From Omnitrophica bacterium RBG_13_46_9 (GTDB lineage: Bacteria; Omnitrophota; Gorgyraeia; JABMRN01; RBG-13-46-9), in assembly GCA_001804045.1 (NCBI GenBank), contig MHFD01000076.1, positions 10,136 to 43,070 of the forward strand: a DNA stretch of 32,935 nt. Direction: 5' to 3'. Positions 23,797 to 30,775 of this stretch are shown in pieces. The notes beneath the pieces were generated by a model, which ran no database searches, was not told where the DNA came from, and saw nothing but the letters and a program-made list of their open reading frames with translations. The position numbers were made by a program, and so were the translations under genes. How positions within the stretch are numbered: the first letter of the stretch is position 1; every line of letters begins with the position of its first letter.

Positions 23797-24315
23797 AGAG
23801 ATATAGCGGGGGTATTGAGGTGTTATGCTAAAAAAGATAGATTTTATCATTGGATTTAAGCATGGCAGAAAAAGCCGCCCTGCAGACAATAAGCACGGAC
23901 AAACGCCTGGCATTTCTGCCGAAATAAAAAACCCCTGTCAGCGCAAGAAAATTTTATGAAACAATTATATCAAACCAATATTTTTTTGCAAGCGATTTCT
24001 TTGCAAAAGGTGTATTATTTTTAATATTCAATTACGCCTGGAAGAAATGATTATCGTGATTCTTTTGCTTCTAAAAAGGAAATTACGGTTATTCTTTGCT
24101 TATGAAATATGCAATCTAGATTATGAAGATCCGGGTTTCGGTCGCTGTAGTCTATTTTTCATGTTTTTATCCCGGATGAAACTTTCAAGTTCTGGACTTC
24201 TCCGGGGTCCCGGTTAGATTCTTGGGGCGTTTATGCATTCGGGATGCGCATGCGATCCCTGCGGTCACCTTAAGGCCTAACGAGATAATTAAAATAACAC
24301 AAGCCGGTTTTCTGC
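23797..24315. other. Non-coding part of the dnaA-rpmH spacer
   Basis: About 520 bases with no credible gene. It holds an inverted repeat GGCAGAAA / TTTCTGCC with arms 40 nt apart (23864-23919), an AT-rich tract (about 23945-24030), a member of a diverged intergenic repeat (24046-24153) and an imperfect palindrome around GGGATGCGC (about 24240-24260). The AT-rich part could contribute to origin opening. Confidence 0.5.
24046..24153 (+). repeat. Diverged intergenic repeat R1
   Basis: It begins AATGATTATCGTGATTCTTT and ends near TCGCTGTAGTCT. It matches the segment 29174-29250 behind parB over two blocks, and has an internal extra copy of the GATTACGGTGATT-TTTGCTT motif (about 24078-24100). The terminator hairpin that is intact at 29216-29249 is decayed here. 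Confidence 0.5.
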
Positions 24316-24343
24316 TTGACTATAATTTAAAGTATGTTATAAT
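24316..24343 (+). promoter_or_regulatory. Promoter of rpmH
   Basis: TTGACT (24316-24321) and TATAAT (24338-24343) are separated by 16 nt, 9 nt before the rpmH ATG. The consensus match is very good. The short distance to the ATG leaves almost no leader. Confidence 0.75.
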
Positions 24344-24352
24344 CAACCCGCT

Positions 24353-24493
24353 ATGAAAAAAACATTAAGACCAAAATCCAACCTTAAGAGAAAGCGCAAG
24401 CATGGATTCCGGCGCCGGATGCGCACCAAATCCGGTCGGGACGTTTTAAAAAGACGGAGGAGAAAAAAACACAGGGTCTTGACTGTACAATAA
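24353..24493 (+). CDS. rpmH: 50S ribosomal protein L34
   Basis: A 46-residue, strongly basic protein beginning MKKTLRPKSNLKRKRKHGFR and continuing with RMRTKSGRDVLKRRRRKK, the complete L34 pattern at the usual length. L34 is a small protein of the large ribosomal subunit. It is the first gene of the rpmH-rnpA-yidD-yidC-jag block, diverges from dnaA, and has its own consensus promoter. Confidence 0.97.
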   Translation: MKKTLRPKSNLKRKRKHGFRRRMRTKSGRDVLKRRRRKKHRVLTVQ

Positions 24494-24538
24494 CGCTGAT
24501 TTTCTCTACTTTGTTCTCACTTTATCGGCGTATGACCC

Positions 24539-24889
24539 ATGAAAAGAAAGCATTGCCTTAGAAAATCATCTGATTTCAGGAAGATATTCAAAGAGGGCAA
24601 AAGATTTTTAAGCCCTCATTTCGTTTTATATATACGGGAAAACTCGTCCTCGACCACTAGAACCGGCGTATCAATCCTAAAAGGGCATTTTAAGCTCGCT
24701 ACCCGCAGAAACAGATTGAGAAGAATAGCAAAAGAGCTATTTAGAAAAGAAGTGATCCCATTTGTTCAAGGCTATGACTTAGTGATTACTTCTAGGGCGG
24801 GTTTGCCACACTCAAATGCTGGCGAAGCGGAGAATGAGATTAAAAACCTGATATTGGGAATAGATCATCGAAAATACGAAAGTAGATGA
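24539..24889 (+). CDS. rnpA: Ribonuclease P protein component
   Basis: A 116-residue basic protein. It starts MKRKHCLRKSSDFRKIFKEG, as RnpA does (LRKxxDFxxVFxxG). The signature RNR helix, here LATRRNRLRRIAKELFR, binds RNase P RNA, and DLVITSRAGLP is the later conserved strand. It assists the catalytic RNA in trimming tRNA 5' leaders. The strand before the RNR motif (RTGVSILKGHFKLATRRN) departs from the more usual GxSVSKKxGxAVxRN. It follows rpmH by 45 nt and precedes yidD by 30 nt. Confidence 0.95.
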   Translation: MKRKHCLRKSSDFRKIFKEGKRFLSPHFVLYIRENSSSTTRTGVSILKGHFKLATRRNRLRRIAKELFRKEVIPFVQGYDLVITSRAGLPHSNAGEAENEIKNLILGIDHRKYESR

Positions 24890-24919
24890 CCGGATAGCTA
24901 TGCATAGACGGAGTATACG

Positions 24920-25141
24920 ATGTTCTCTAATATAATGAGGAATATACTGATTTTTCTAATAAATTTTTATCGTAACTTCTTATCTCCAATGAAGTTACAA
25001 ACTTGCAGATTCTATCCGACCTGTTCAGGATATGCATTGCAATGTCTGAAAGAATTCGGTCTGATCAAAGGAATTATTAAAAGCGTAAAAAGGATACTAA
25101 AGTGTCACCCACTTCATCCGGGTGGGTTTGATCCGGTTTAA
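24920..25141 (+). CDS. yidD: Membrane protein insertion efficiency factor YidD
   Basis: A 73-residue protein with the full YidD motif set: FYRNFLSPMKLQTCRFYPTC, SGYALQCLKEFGLIKG, and KCHPLHPGGFDPV at the C-terminus. YidD is a small, membrane-associated helper for YidC-dependent protein insertion and lies between rnpA and yidC in most bacteria, as here. GGAG six nt upstream supports ATG 24920; an ATG at 24935 would shorten it by five residues. Confidence 0.95.
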   Translation: MFSNIMRNILIFLINFYRNFLSPMKLQTCRFYPTCSGYALQCLKEFGLIKGIIKSVKRILKCHPLHPGGFDPV

Positions 25142-25154
25142 TTTAAATAAGTTT

Positions 25155-26741
25155 ATGGAAAAACGTTTAATAACAGCGATAGTTTTATCGATTTTAGTCA
25201 TTCTCATATGCCAATCTTTGGTTCCCAGACCAAAAGAGCCTATGGCGCGGCCGGTAGCTCAAAAAGTCGATATACCTACCATCAAAAAGGATGCCCTGCC
25301 GACAGAATTTGCCCAGGAGCCGGTTTCTTATAAAGAAAAAGAAACCATTATTGAAACAGAAAAATACATCCTGACTTTTACAGACATAGGCGGCTCTTTA
25401 AAGGAAATAAGATTAAAGGAGTATTTAGACCACGCTACAGGGTCTCCGTTAATTTTAGTTTCTAACGCGGTAGAGAATAGAGCGATATGCTCTATTCAAA
25501 GCGATGCATTAATTAAATTCCTTTACAAAAGAGAATTTTCATTAATCAAACAAGACCCGGACAAGATTGTATATGAATATTTGGTTCCAGGCGCGTTTAA
25601 AGTTACCAAAGAATACAATTTTTATAAGTATAACGATTATATAGAGTTACATATATTAATCTATAATCTTGGCAACATAACAATAAATAAAGATTACGAT
25701 ATATTAGGTGCATCCGGCCTTCAATCAGCAGGACTGACAATGGGAAGAAGCTTTTTGGAGGCAACTTCAATGATAGACGGTAAAATATCGCGGACCACAA
25801 GAATAAAAAACGGAGAACAGCTTATAAAAGGTATTATTTCGTGGACCGGTATCAGAGAAAGATATTTTTGCATAGCCCTCAAACCGCAGCAAGAGTCAGA
25901 AGCAGTCATACTTAAACAATTTGGTAAATCCAACATAGCTAGCGGGGTAAGATCAAAGATAGCTCCTATTTATGCCGGAGGAATAACAGAAGATTCCTAC
26001 TTCTTATATATCGGGCCCAATATCGCGGAACGACTGAAAAAAATAACTCCTGACTTGGATAATATTGTAAATTATGGAATATTTGGCATAATAACCAAAG
26101 GCCTGCTCATTACATTAAGGGCATTTTATAATGTGACAAAAAATTGGGGTGTCGCGATTATAATGCTCACATTTCTCATAAATATAATCGTCTTTCCTTT
26201 AACCAGAAAAAGTTTTCTTTCGATGAAAAAAATGCAAGACATCCAGCCCCACATGGAAAAATTACGCAAACTTCACAAAGATAATCCACAGAAATTAAAC
26301 AAAGAGCTGGCAGAACTTTATAGGCAGTATAATATAAATCCCTTAGGAGGTTGCCTGCCGCTTTTATTACAAATGCCTGTCTTTATTGCACTATATCAAG
26401 GATTGATAAGTTCAATAGAGTTAAAAGGAGCTAACTTCTTATGGATAAAAGACTTATCCTCACCTGACTATATACATATACCAGTAAGTTTACCATTTTT
26501 AGGAAACCAGATTCATATCTTGCCTATCCTTATGGTGGTAGCAATGTTTTTTCAACAGAGGATGTCTACTAAACACACACCAACTACAACAAAGGAACAA
26601 GAGCAGCAGCAAAAGATCATGCTTTTCTTATTTCCGGTATTTTTTGGATTCATATTTTATAGTTTCCCTTCCGGGCTAGTTCTTTATTGGCTCACGAATA
26701 CTATATTGATGGTAGTCGAACACTCTACCATGAAGCATTAG
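25155..26741 (+). CDS. yidC: Membrane protein insertase YidC
   Basis: A 528-residue YidC of the Gram-negative type. It has an N-terminal anchor helix (about 4-22), a periplasmic beta domain (about 60-300), then the conserved insertase core. The core shows NWGVAIIMLTFLINIIVFPL (second helix), a coiled cytoplasmic loop (FLSMKKMQDIQPHMEKLRKL), NPLGGCLPLLLQMPVFIALY and a final PSGLVLYWLTN helix. It inserts inner-membrane proteins alone or with SecYEG. The position that is Arg366 in the E. coli protein, inside the hydrophilic groove, is Asn343 here. The start at ATG 25155 places the anchor helix next to the N-terminus. A GTG at 25122 would overlap yidD. Confidence 0.95.
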   Translation: MEKRLITAIVLSILVILICQSLVPRPKEPMARPVAQKVDIPTIKKDALPTEFAQEPVSYKEKETIIETEKYILTFTDIGGSLKEIRLKEYLDHATGSPLILVSNAVENRAICSIQSDALIKFLYKREFSLIKQDPDKIVYEYLVPGAFKVTKEYNFYKYNDYIELHILIYNLGNITINKDYDILGASGLQSAGLTMGRSFLEATSMIDGKISRTTRIKNGEQLIKGIISWTGIRERYFCIALKPQQESEAVILKQFGKSNIASGVRSKIAPIYAGGITEDSYFLYIGPNIAERLKKITPDLDNIVNYGIFGIITKGLLITLRAFYNVTKNWGVAIIMLTFLINIIVFPLTRKSFLSMKKMQDIQPHMEKLRKLHKDNPQKLNKELAELYRQYNINPLGGCLPLLLQMPVFIALYQGLISSIELKGANFLWIKDLSSPDYIHIPVSLPFLGNQIHILPILMVVAMFFQQRMSTKHTPTTTKEQEQQQKIMLFLFPVFFGFIFYSFPSGLVLYWLTNTILMVVEHSTMKH

Positions 26742-26778
26742 ATTGATAAATAAAGTTATGTGGCAGAAATGTATTTAC

Positions 26779-26904
26779 CCATGAACCAGAAAGCCACGCC
26801 TGTAAGGGCGCGGATGAATGGCTTTCGGTTCAGGGTTCCGCTCTATCGGTGGAGCGGAACCCTGTAAAAAGAGAAGCCACCGCTGTAAGGCGGTGGAGCT
26901 TCAC
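26779..26904 (+). mobile_element. IS200/IS605-like miniature element, copy B (yidC-jag spacer)
   Basis: A 126-bp element that follows a TTTAC flank (26774-26778) and ends GCTTCAC, with the same three hairpins as copy A at 14129-14254. Outside the central 8-nt loop the two copies match at every base. The central palindrome is at 26831-26864 with its loop at 26844-26851. The loop reads TATCGGTG in element orientation, the reverse complement of copy A (CACCGATA). It lies 28 nt before the jag start, so it now forms most of the yidC-jag spacer. Confidence 0.85.
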
Positions 26905-26932
26905 GTCACATCATTTTAAACACGGTGCAAGA

Positions 26933-27133
26933 ATGAAAGAAAGATTTATTGAAGTAGAAGCGAAGACGACCCAAGAAGCAATAAAAATAGCGCTTGAAAA
27001 ACTAAATGTGAAAAAAGAAGATGTCGAGATAAAGATATTGCGCGAAGAACATAAAGGTCTTTTTGGAATGGAAGGCGCAGAGCTAGCCAAGATAAAAGCT
27101 ATAGTTAAAAAAAGATCACAAAAAAACCTATAA
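26933..27133 (+). CDS. jag: Jag-N domain protein, without KH and R3H domains
   Basis: A 66-residue protein consisting only of the Jag N-terminal domain (KERFIEVEAKTTQEAIKIAL, then KEDVEIKILREEHKGLFGM). Full Jag (SpoIIIJ-associated, KhpB) continues with KH and R3H RNA-binding domains of roughly 140 further residues. Here a stop follows KKRSQKNL, and I could not find KH or R3H motifs in the 326 nt before parA. It may be a shortened, functional Jag-N or a truncated gene. ATG 26933 is chosen because the domain starts there. An upstream in-frame ATG at 26849 lies in the miniature element. The gene belongs to the yidC block. Confidence 0.75.
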   Translation: MKERFIEVEAKTTQEAIKIALEKLNVKKEDVEIKILREEHKGLFGMEGAELAKIKAIVKKRSQKNL

Positions 27134-27338
27134 TAATTTCACAAATCCACATATATTTTTCTAGCATATGCTATTGACTTTCAGGATCATGTCAGGTAAA
27201 CTTGCTCTAATAAGGAATAGAAACAAAATATGTTTTTTAATACTTAATCAACATATTGAATTTGTTTCTAATACCTTGGATATTTGAAAAGTAGGGTTAA
27301 TTAAATAAACAAAATAGTCAAACAGTGTTTTATATACG
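27134..27338. other. jag-parA spacer, upstream part, with a long imperfect inverted repeat
   Basis: Together with 27355-27459 this gives about 325 bases without a gene around the parS-like site. It is AT-rich and contains an imperfect inverted repeat at 27212-27277 (AAGG..ATAGAAACAAA..TATGTT paired with AACATAT..TTTGTTTCT..CCTT). The genes mnmE, mnmG and rsmG that often sit between jag and parA are missing. Confidence 0.5.
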
Positions 27339-27354
27339 GTTTCCACGTGGAAAC
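27339..27354. promoter_or_regulatory. parS: parS-like centromere site
   Basis: A perfect 16-bp palindrome GTTTCCACGTGGAAAC centred on CACGTG. Known parS sites have the form TGTTYCACGTGRAACA, and GTTCCACGTGGAAC variants are familiar. This copy has one extra T and A outside the core. It lies 105 nt upstream of parA and near the origin, as expected. It would be the ParB nucleation site, and might also regulate parAB. Confidence 0.75.
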
Positions 27355-27459
27355 TTTTATAAATTTACAACTTCTGCATATGGCATTGGCGCTTCTCAAT
27401 AATCCGGTATTTGCAGCGTAAGCAGCTAAAACAGATAACCTAAATATAGCGGGGAACAA

Positions 27460-28284
27460 TTGGCAAAAATCATCGCCATTTGTAATCAAAAAGGTGGTAC
27501 AGGAAAAACCACTACTACCCTAAGTTTGGCTTCTTACCTGGCCATAGAAAACAAAAGAACTCTCCTTATAGATCTTGACCCACAATCAAACGCAACCAGT
27601 GGAATAGGTATTAATAAACATTCTGTTACCAGTAGCATTTATAATGTACTGCATGGGTACGTTACATTGGAGAGTGTTGTTGTGCCGACTCAAATTGACA
27701 ATCTAAGCTTGGCGCCTTCCAATCTTGATCTTACCGGTGCCGAAGTAGAACTGGTTAACGTCATGAGCAGGGAATATCGATTAAAAAAATCTATGGAAAA
27801 TATGCTTGTTCCATATGATTTTGTTTTGATAGACTGCCCGCCGTCGCTTGGACTTTTGACTGTAAATGCGCTTACAGCTGCTGACTCTGTAATCATCCCT
27901 ATTCAGTGCGAATACTACGCATTAGAGGGATTATCACAACTTATGAATACTGTAAATTTGATCAAAGAAAATTTGAACAATAGACTTGCGATAGAAGGTG
28001 TACTGCTTACTATGGCAGATTTTCGGACTAATTTAACAAAAGAAGTTATAGAAGAGGTCAATAGATTCTTTGGTGACAAGGTTTATAAGACCATAATACC
28101 AAGGTCAATAAAACTTTCCGAAGCACCTGGATTTGGCAAACCTATTTTGTTGTATGACAAGAATTCCATTGGAGCTTTTGCATATCAAAATCTGGCAAAA
28201 GAAGTTTTAGGAATTTTTACACAACCACTTGAAAATAAAGAGGTTGTAATGGAGGAGGAGCAACATGGAAAAGAGATTAGGTAA
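27460..28284 (+). CDS. parA: Chromosome partitioning ATPase ParA (Soj)
   Basis: A 274-residue deviant-Walker ATPase. The motif KGGTGKTTTTLSLASYLA (11-28) has the signature Lys near the P-loop. LLIDLDPQSNATSGIGI and FVLIDCPPSLGLLTVNAL provide Walker A' and B. It binds DNA non-specifically in its ATP state and works with ParB-parS to segregate origins. The start is TTG 27460 with GGGGAA upstream, since the next residues AKIIAICNQKGG match the ParA N-terminus. It overlaps parB by 20 nt. Confidence 0.96.
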   Translation: MAKIIAICNQKGGTGKTTTTLSLASYLAIENKRTLLIDLDPQSNATSGIGINKHSVTSSIYNVLHGYVTLESVVVPTQIDNLSLAPSNLDLTGAEVELVNVMSREYRLKKSMENMLVPYDFVLIDCPPSLGLLTVNALTAADSVIIPIQCEYYALEGLSQLMNTVNLIKENLNNRLAIEGVLLTMADFRTNLTKEVIEEVNRFFGDKVYKTIIPRSIKLSEAPGFGKPILLYDKNSIGAFAYQNLAKEVLGIFTQPLENKEVVMEEEQHGKEIR

Positions 28285-29107
28285 GGGTTTAAATGCGCTG
28301 ATTCCTGAAAATATTACAACTTCCGAATCTATGGAAAGGATAAACAAGTTAAAAATCAACTCTATAAAACCTAGCCAAATGCAACCAAGAAAAAAATTTG
28401 ACGATGAAAAGTTAAGAGAATTAAAAGATTCAATTATGGGAAAGGGGATAATCCAGCCGATCGTAGTTCGGCCGGTAGACGGTGGGTATGAACTTATTGC
28501 CGGTGAACGTCGCTTTAGGGCTGCAAAAGAACTGGGTTTTGATGAAATCCCTGCGATTGTAAAAGATGTAAGCGATGCGGATAGCCTGGAATTATCTTTG
28601 ATAGAGAATATCCAGCGGGAAGAATTAAACCCTGTCGAAGAAGCTCACGCGTACATGGAGCTTATAGACAGATTTAATTTTTCGCAGGACGATATTTCAA
28701 AGGCTATAGGAAAAGATAAATCGACTGTTTCAAACGCCATCAGGATTCTCGCCCTGCCTAAGCTTATACAGGATTATATTTCCGAAAATCTTGTCTCAAT
28801 GGGGCATGCCAAAGCCATTCTTTCGCTTCCTTTGGACAGAGCGAGAATAAAACTGGCGAAAAAAATTATAAGAAAAAACCTATCGGTCAGACAGACAGAA
28901 GAAGTGGTAAGGCTGCGGCTGCAAAGACCGTTGCGCAAAATGTCCGAAAAGGACGGGCATCTCATCAGTATTGAAGAGGAACTGCAGCATTTTCTTGGAA
29001 CGCGCGTAAAGATCACTCACGGCAAAAAACGCGGACGGATAGAAATCTCCTATTACTCGAACGAAGATCTCGAACGCATCCTGAGGCTTATCAAGAAGGA
29101 CATGTAA
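28265..29107 (+). CDS. parB: Chromosome partitioning protein ParB
   Basis: A 280-residue ParB. The short N-terminus MEKRLGKGLNALIPEN is the usual ParA-interacting start. The CTPase domain has ELIAGERRFRAAKELG and LIENIQREELNPVEEA, and the helix-turn-helix is in FSQDDISKAIGKDKSTVSNA. The C-terminal part should dimerise. It loads at parS (a site lies at 27339) and spreads as a CTP clamp. GGAGGAGGAG just before ATG 28265 is a very strong ribosome binding site. The gene overlaps the parA 3' end and is followed by a terminator at 29216. Confidence 0.96.
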   Translation: MEKRLGKGLNALIPENITTSESMERINKLKINSIKPSQMQPRKKFDDEKLRELKDSIMGKGIIQPIVVRPVDGGYELIAGERRFRAAKELGFDEIPAIVKDVSDADSLELSLIENIQREELNPVEEAHAYMELIDRFNFSQDDISKAIGKDKSTVSNAIRILALPKLIQDYISENLVSMGHAKAILSLPLDRARIKLAKKIIRKNLSVRQTEEVVRLRLQRPLRKMSEKDGHLISIEEELQHFLGTRVKITHGKKRGRIEISYYSNEDLERILRLIKKDM

Positions 29108-29173
29108 GGCGGTCTGTTGCCTACGGCATTGAGCGAAAATCCCGAGAAGTGTTTTGTAATAACCAATTTAAGG

Positions 29174-29275
29174 AATGATTACGGTGATTTTTTGCTTTTT
29201 AAAAGATGCAACCCGGATTACGGCGATTTAGGTTTTAATCGCTGTAATCTTTTTCAGATCCCTGTAATCATCTTG
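29174..29275 (+). repeat. Diverged intergenic repeat R2 behind parB
   Basis: A segment homologous to 24046-24153, with nested inverted repeats. The outer arms are TGATTACGG (29176-29184) and CTGTAATCA (29262-29270). The inner arms are GATTACGGCGATT and AATCGCTGTAATC. The GATTACGG word occurs three times in one or other orientation. It also supplies the parAB terminator. Confidence 0.55.
29216..29254 (+). terminator. Rho-independent terminator of parAB
   Basis: A 13-bp stem (GATTACGGCGATT / AATCGCTGTAATC, one wobble pair) with an 8-nt loop, directly followed by TTTTT at 29250-29254. It lies 109 nt behind the parB stop. Confidence 0.7.
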
Positions 29276-29288
29276 GGAAGAAAGTCAT

Positions 29289-29315
29289 TTGACAATTAAG
29301 ATAAGCGGGTAATAT
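29289..29315 (+). promoter_or_regulatory. Candidate promoter of the ccdA-tlpA pair
   Basis: TTGACA (29289-29294) and TAATAT (29310-29315), spaced 15 nt, follow the parAB terminator. The spacing is short, so this is tentative. It would give a leader of about 55 nt. Confidence 0.4.
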
Positions 29316-29377
29316 CATATTATCGTCGGATATGGCGTAGCCCAGGCTTAAAAAGCTTCCCTATCATATAAAAGAAG

Positions 29378-30073
29378 ATGGAAAACGCGTCGTTTCTAAT
29401 GGCTTTTGTGTCCGGGATTCTTGCTTTCTTTTCACCATGCATGCTGCCTCTTATCCCGGCGTATATCTCATATCTGACCGGAATATCCTTCCACGAGATC
29501 ACCGGCGAGCTTTCAAATGAAAAAAAAGCCAGGATCAAGTTGATGACTGTTCTTCACTCCCTTGGTTTTATAATGGGGTTTACCGTCGTTTTTGTAATTT
29601 TAGGCGCGGGCGCGACCTTTTTAGGAAAACTCCTGGTCCGATATCAGTTTATACTTATGAGGATAGGCGGATTGGTCGTAATATTTTTCGCCCTTGTCAT
29701 TGCAGACGTAATAAAGGCTCCTTTTCTGGAAAGGGAGATGAAGGTTTCATATAGGAAGAATGGGGTTTCCATATTAGGGTCTATATTGGTCGGCGCCACA
29801 TTTGCCGCAGCGTGGACCCCGTGCGTAGGGCTCATTCTGGGTTCGATTCTTATATATGCTTCGAGCACCGCAAGCATGCGGATGGGAGTCTCGTTACTTA
29901 TCGTCTTTTCCTGCGGGCTTGGGCTCCCGTTCCTTTTGTCCGCGCTAATAATGAACTCATTTTTGGCTTATGTCAAAAAAATAGAAAGGCATATGCGCTG
30001 GGTCAGAATTATTTCAGGGATTATTCTTATGATCTTCGGGATTCTTTTATTAATAGGAAGGATGTTTTTATAA
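29378..30073 (+). CDS. ccdA: CcdA/DsbD-like transmembrane thiol reductant transporter
   Basis: A 231-residue integral membrane protein with about six helices. The two family motifs with redox cysteines are visible: SGILAFFSPCMLPLIPAY near the N-terminus and FAAAWTPCVGLILGSIL in the middle. It would carry electrons from cytoplasmic thioredoxin across the inner membrane to periplasmic thiol proteins such as cytochrome c maturation factors. It has no periplasmic or thioredoxin domains like full DsbD; that role could be taken by the thioredoxin-like lipoprotein encoded 13 nt downstream. The ATG at 29378 begins MENASFLMAFVSG. Confidence 0.88.
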   Translation: MENASFLMAFVSGILAFFSPCMLPLIPAYISYLTGISFHEITGELSNEKKARIKLMTVLHSLGFIMGFTVVFVILGAGATFLGKLLVRYQFILMRIGGLVVIFFALVIADVIKAPFLEREMKVSYRKNGVSILGSILVGATFAAAWTPCVGLILGSILIYASSTASMRMGVSLLIVFSCGLGLPFLLSALIMNSFLAYVKKIERHMRWVRIISGIILMIFGILLLIGRMFL

Positions 30074-30086
30074 GCGGAGAAGGAAG

Positions 30087-30596
30087 ATGAGGACAGATAT
30101 GAGAATAAAAGCAATTTTTCTATTGGCAATTTTTCTGGTAACACTTGTGAGTGGTTGCGGAAACACCCAGGCGGGGGATGTTGACTACGGCAAGGCATTG
30201 GATTTCGAGCTGCAAGATATAAATGGTAATAGACTTAGGTTGTCCGATCGTTCCGGCAGGATAATAATACTGAATTTCTTTGCGACGTGGTGCCCGCCGT
30301 GCCGCATGGAAATGCCGGATTTTAACCAGATAGCGAAAGAGTACAAAAACGACGTGGAAGTAATAGCAGTAAATATCGCAGGCGAGAACCTGTCAATCGT
30401 GCGCGACTTTGTCGATGCTAACAAACTGGAATTCCCCGTGGCGATTGATAACAACACCGCAAACAAATTATACGGACCGATAAACGCAATTCCCGTCACA
30501 GTCATTATAGACAAAGATTTTAACATTGTCAGGCGGTACATAGGGATGCGGACGAAAGAGGTATTTGTCAGGGATATCGAAGAGCTTTCTCGGTAA
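30087..30596 (+). CDS. TlpA/ResA-like thioredoxin lipoprotein
   Basis: A 169-residue periplasmic thiol-disulfide protein. The N-terminal signal (residues 5-22, IKAIFLLAIFLVTL) ends with a lipobox LVSGC, so Cys24 or thereabouts is probably lipidated. The thioredoxin-fold domain contains FFATWCPPCRMEMPDF with the CPPC active site, and the cis-Pro region is NAIPVTVIIDKD. It probably receives electrons from the CcdA-like partner encoded upstream and reduces exported proteins, for example apocytochromes. GGAG 7 nt before ATG 30087 supports that start; an ATG at 30099 is the alternative. A hairpin (GCAGATA / TATCTGC, 30644-30683) lies beyond the stop. Confidence 0.92.
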   Translation: MRTDMRIKAIFLLAIFLVTLVSGCGNTQAGDVDYGKALDFELQDINGNRLRLSDRSGRIIILNFFATWCPPCRMEMPDFNQIAKEYKNDVEVIAVNIAGENLSIVRDFVDANKLEFPVAIDNNTANKLYGPINAIPVTVIIDKDFNIVRRYIGMRTKEVFVRDIEELSR

Positions 30597-30740
30597 ACAT
30601 CGTATTTTGCAATATCTTAAACAGGAATCCCTAATGTGTCTCAGCAGATATAGTATCGACGATATCCCGTCCATTCTATCTGCGAGATTTACTTAATATA
30701 ATCAATGCCCCAGATAGTATACCCTGACTTAGAAAAACTA

Positions 30741-30770
30741 TTGGCAAAACCACACAAATTATTGTATAAT
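30741..30770 (+). promoter_or_regulatory. Promoter for the 5-formyltetrahydrofolate cyclo-ligase gene
   Basis: TTGGCA (30741-30746) and a perfect TATAAT (30765-30770) are spaced 18 nt. The GTG start follows after only 5 nt (30776), so transcription would begin at or next to the start codon and the message would be leaderless. No Shine-Dalgarno sequence precedes the GTG. Confidence 0.55.
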
Positions 30771-30775
30771 TTAAA

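Noticed and set aside
24160..24310. A further small gene or RNA upstream of rpmH
   Set aside because: No frame with a start and ribosome binding site, and no stable RNA-like fold beyond short imperfect palindromes.
26779..26904. Riboswitch or structured leader RNA before jag
   Set aside because: The same sequence is inserted inside fic in the opposite orientation with clean TTAC junctions, so it is a mobile element and not a leader.
27301..27489. A 62-codon minus-strand frame across the parS site
   Set aside because: It overlaps the parA start, covers the palindrome and has no recognisable product.
30597..30775. A 6S RNA gene upstream of the 5-formyltetrahydrofolate cyclo-ligase gene
   Set aside because: The linkage is common elsewhere and the gap size fits, but I could find only one hairpin (30640-30686) and no long closing stem with a central bubble. 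The cyclo-ligase promoter also lies inside the gap.
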